A stretch of 62,739 bases of DNA, from contig CAJUID010000014.1 of assembly GCA_910585905.1 (NCBI GenBank), positions 1-62,739 on the forward strand, given 5' to 3'. Positions 60,804-62,739 of this stretch are shown in pieces (within the stretch, counting starts at the first letter, position 1; each line of letters begins with the position of its first letter). Under the pieces are notes generated by a model. It ran no database searches and was not told the origin of the DNA. It worked only from the letters and a program-made list of their open reading frames with translations. Origin of the DNA: an uncultured Lachnospiraceae bacterium (GTDB lineage Bacteria > Bacillota > Clostridia > Lachnospirales > Lachnospiraceae). A program made the translations under genes and the position numbers.

Positions 60804-60977
60804 TTATGCGTCTGGCTCTTTGATGATGGTAACTTTTAAGTCCTTGACTTCAATCATAATTTCCTGCTTGCACTTCGGACAGTAAAGAGGGTAGTTTTTC
60901 AATATTGTATCCTCTCTGATTTTATTGCGTGTTTTATTTCCGCAAAGAGGACATAATAGCCATTTAGTTTTATCCAT
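60804..60977 (-). CDS. Cysteine-rich KTR-domain protein
   Basis: This 57-aa protein has two CxxC knuckles (WLLCPLCGNKTRNKI and YCPKCKQE), a KTR motif, and a short tail ending in EPDA. It was found by direct translation of the minus strand. This small zinc-binding-like protein is a recurrent passenger of Tn916-type elements, often near antibiotic-resistance or efflux genes. Its function is not known. It lies six bases after the PadR-family gene and may share its transcript. Confidence 0.8.
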   Translation of the reverse strand: MDKTKWLLCPLCGNKTRNKIREDTILKNYPLYCPKCKQEIMIEVKDLKVTIIKEPDA

Positions 60978-60983
60978 ATTAAA

Positions 60984-61511
60984 TTACTCTAATCCATTTT
61001 TAAGCTCTGTAATCCATTTTTCGATTGCCTGCACCAAAAGAAACTGTTGGCGTAAAACCGCCATGCCCGTGGCAGGAACATCGGGAGCATTTTCTTTCAA
61101 AGCAATATTTTCTTCCAGATAGTTTTTAAGAACATTCATATTGCTTTCAATATTACCCAGACATTCTTTCTGGCTTTCCTTTGACATACTTTCCAGATTA
61201 ACGATAACGGCGTTAAAATCTAAGAATATGCTAATTGGCTTGCAAGATATTTCAAACATCAGCTTTTCAAATTCTTTTTTTCCTGCATCCGTCAAGGTAT
61301 ATACTGCTTTTTCGGGCATTTTTCCGTCTTTCTCGGTACGGCTTGTAATAAGCCCTTTTTCTTCTAACTGGATAACTTTTTTATAAATAGATGGTGTGCT
61401 GATTTTTACCCATTTTGAAATATTACGGTACTCCACCAGTTTTTGAATGTCGTATGCACTCAAAGACTCTCTTTTCAACATTCCCAACACAATTAAATCA
61501 ATCGTTGCCAT
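60984..61511 (-). CDS. PadR-family transcriptional regulator
   Basis: This 175-aa protein has a PadR winged helix (DLIVLGMLKRESLSAYDIQKLVEY, STPSIYKKVIQLEEKGLI and YTLTDAGKKEFEKLM) and a C-terminal helical dimerisation arm with VNLESMSKESQKECLGN. AAAGGAGG precedes the ATG. It faces the MATE gene across mirror-image promoters that carry its likely operators. This predicts repression of both until a substrate of the pump binds. Confidence 0.88.
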   Translation of the reverse strand: MATIDLIVLGMLKRESLSAYDIQKLVEYRNISKWVKISTPSIYKKVIQLEEKGLITSRTEKDGKMPEKAVYTLTDAGKKEFEKLMFEISCKPISIFLDFNAVIVNLESMSKESQKECLGNIESNMNVLKNYLEENIALKENAPDVPATGMAVLRQQFLLVQAIEKWITELKNGLE

Positions 61512-61532
61512 AGAAAAATCCTCCTTTTGCTC

Positions 61533-61618
61533 TTGACAAGTACTATAAATTATAGTAGAATAAGTCCTGCGACGCAATTACTATACTTTATAGTACTATA
61601 AACAATACTATTTGTCAA
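61533..61618. promoter_or_regulatory. Mirror-image divergent promoters with PadR-type operators
   Basis: The plus-strand promoter is TTGACA (61533-61538) and TAGAAT (61556-61561). The minus-strand promoter is TTGACA (read on minus at 61613-61618) and TACTAT (61590-61595). Both have 17-bp spacing. Each spacer or -10 region contains a TACTATA...TATAGTA palindrome, so one regulator can block both promoters. Confidence 0.8.
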
Positions 61619-61634
61619 GTGAAAGGAGCAAATA

Positions 61635-62738
61635 ATGAATAGTCAAAGTAAAAAAATGGAACTGCTCGGCAGTGCATCCATTCCTAAAGCACTTCTGGCA
61701 ATGGGTATTCCTACAATGATTGGTATGTTGGTTAATGCTTTCTATAATCTTGTGGATGCTTATTTTGTCGGTGGGTTAGGAGAGAGCCAAATGGGAGCAA
61801 TCTCCGTAGTTTATCCTCTCGGACAGGTCGTTGTAGGTCTTGGTCTGTTGTTCGGTAACGGTGCGGCTTCCTACATCTCTCGATTGTTAGGTCGAGGTGA
61901 TAAGGAAAATGCGGATAAAGTGGCAAGCACCGCTTTATACAGTAGCATATCCGTGGGAGCGGTCATCATTATTATTTCTATGATATTTCTACACCCTATA
62001 CTAAAGCTCTTGGGAGCTACTGATAGCATCCTGCCTTATGCTGCCACATACGCAGGTGTCTATATTGTTTCCTGCATCTTCAATGTGTTCAATGTCACTA
62101 TGAATAATATTGTGACAAGTGAGGGAGCTGCGAAAACAACCATGTGTGCCTTGCTGATTGGTGCAGTCCTCAATATCGCCTTAGACCCGCTGTTTATCTA
62201 TGTTTTTGACTTAGGCGTAGCAGGGGCGGCAATCGCAACGGCAATCTCGCAAGTCGTTTCAACCTGTGTTTATCTAACATACATTTTGAGAAAGAAAAGC
62301 GTTTTTCATTTTCGGGTTAAGGATTGCACATATTCAAGGGAAATCATGTCTGAAATATTCAAAATCGGTATCCCGACCTTGGTATTCCAGATATTAACAA
62401 GCCTTTCGATTTCCTTAATCAATAATGCCGCAGGTGACTATGGCGACTCAGCTATTGCAGGCATGGGCGTTGTTACCCGTCTTATTTCAATGGGTAGCTT
62501 GTCCGTATTTGGATTTATTAAAGGCTTTCAGCCCATTGCAGGATATAGCTATGGGGCAAAGAAATTTGACCGCCTGCGTGAAGCAATCAAGACTTCTATC
62601 CTTTGGTCAACAGTTTTCTGCGTGATTTTTGGTCTGGTATTGGCTTTGTTCCCTACGGCTATTGTTTCTCAGTTTACAAAAGGTGTGATGTTAGTATATA
62701 AGTGTGGACAGAAAAAGTTGAACAATCTATACTATTAA
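61635..62738 (+). CDS. MATE-family efflux pump, C-terminally truncated
   Basis: This frame of 367 aa matches MATE multidrug exporters up to about residue 349. It has IPTMIGMLVNAFYNLVDAYFVGGLG, FGNGAASYISRLLGRG, DPLFIYVFDLGVAGAA and FIKGFQPIAGYSYGAKKFDRL. About ten transmembrane helices are present where full-length members (about 450 aa) have twelve. After FTKG the sequence changes to VMLVYKCGQKKLNNLYY and stops one base before the window edge. The family part ends at a sharp point near 62683, as if another element had inserted there. Cation-drug export is the family role, but this copy may be inactive. Confidence 0.8.
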   Translation: MNSQSKKMELLGSASIPKALLAMGIPTMIGMLVNAFYNLVDAYFVGGLGESQMGAISVVYPLGQVVVGLGLLFGNGAASYISRLLGRGDKENADKVASTALYSSISVGAVIIIISMIFLHPILKLLGATDSILPYAATYAGVYIVSCIFNVFNVTMNNIVTSEGAAKTTMCALLIGAVLNIALDPLFIYVFDLGVAGAAIATAISQVVSTCVYLTYILRKKSVFHFRVKDCTYSREIMSEIFKIGIPTLVFQILTSLSISLINNAAGDYGDSAIAGMGVVTRLISMGSLSVFGFIKGFQPIAGYSYGAKKFDRLREAIKTSILWSTVFCVIFGLVLALFPTAIVSQFTKGVMLVYKCGQKKLNNLYY

Positions 62739-62739
62739 G

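Overview
The window comes from a low-GC, Gram-positive, endospore-forming member of the Firmicutes, most like a gut Lachnospiraceae. The reasons are AT-rich genes with strong AGGAGG-type ribosome binding sites, a SpoVAF/GerA-type spore germination protein, an FatA-type acyl-ACP thioesterase, BlaI/BlaR1 and VanR/VanS-type regulators, an ECF S-component, DHHW/DUF4358/MBOAT surface-polymer genes, and Tn916/Tn1549-like mobile-element genes at the right end. All family names are from memory of sequence patterns; no search was run.

Layout. 1-3.2 kb: a small RelE/ParE toxin-antitoxin pair, an acetyltransferase, a small membrane protein, and pnuC behind a structured leader. 3.6-8.9 kb: an ECF S-component translationally coupled to a 1323-aa propeller-type hybrid histidine kinase, then a CPBP-like membrane protein. 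9.2-11.3 kb: a palindromic MITE-like element, then a VanR/VanS-like pair with no van resistance genes beside it. 12.2-18.0 kb: a type II-A CRISPR-Cas locus. Cas9 and Csn2 look intact and a tracrRNA gene with promoter and terminator is visible. However, cas1 is truncated, cas2 is reduced to its last codons, and the array holds one spacer. 18.1-25.4 kb: an MBL-fold hydrolase, a BlaI/BlaR1-type pair with a non-penicillin-binding sensor end, and a heterodimeric ABC exporter behind a MerR-type promoter. 25.4-48 kb: mostly housekeeping and cell-envelope genes (BI-1 protein, SpoVAF, sigma factor, TatD, KsgA, aminopeptidase P, thioesterase, polymer O-acetylation cluster, DacF-like carboxypeptidase, chemoreceptor).

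From about 48 kb the window is accessory DNA. A 295-bp perfect direct repeat (49491-49785 and 53578-53872) appears to be the integrase-side end of two related elements. The right one starts exactly where the integrase gene of the left one is cut. The left element carries an ORF6N/PLD-like protein surrounded by gene-internal and flanking palindromes, and an unrecognised 427-aa tail-anchored protein. The right element carries an intact tyrosine integrase, three excisionase-like HTH proteins, a MazF/PemK toxin, a small sigma factor, two paralogous radical SAM proteins opposite an HxlR regulator, a cysteine-rich KTR protein, and a PadR-controlled MATE pump whose reading frame is cut short at the window edge.

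The most unusual features are the adaptation-dead Cas9 locus that kept its leader, one hairpin-forming spacer and tracrRNA; the ORF6N palindrome set; and the duplicated tRNA-like/attachment-end module.
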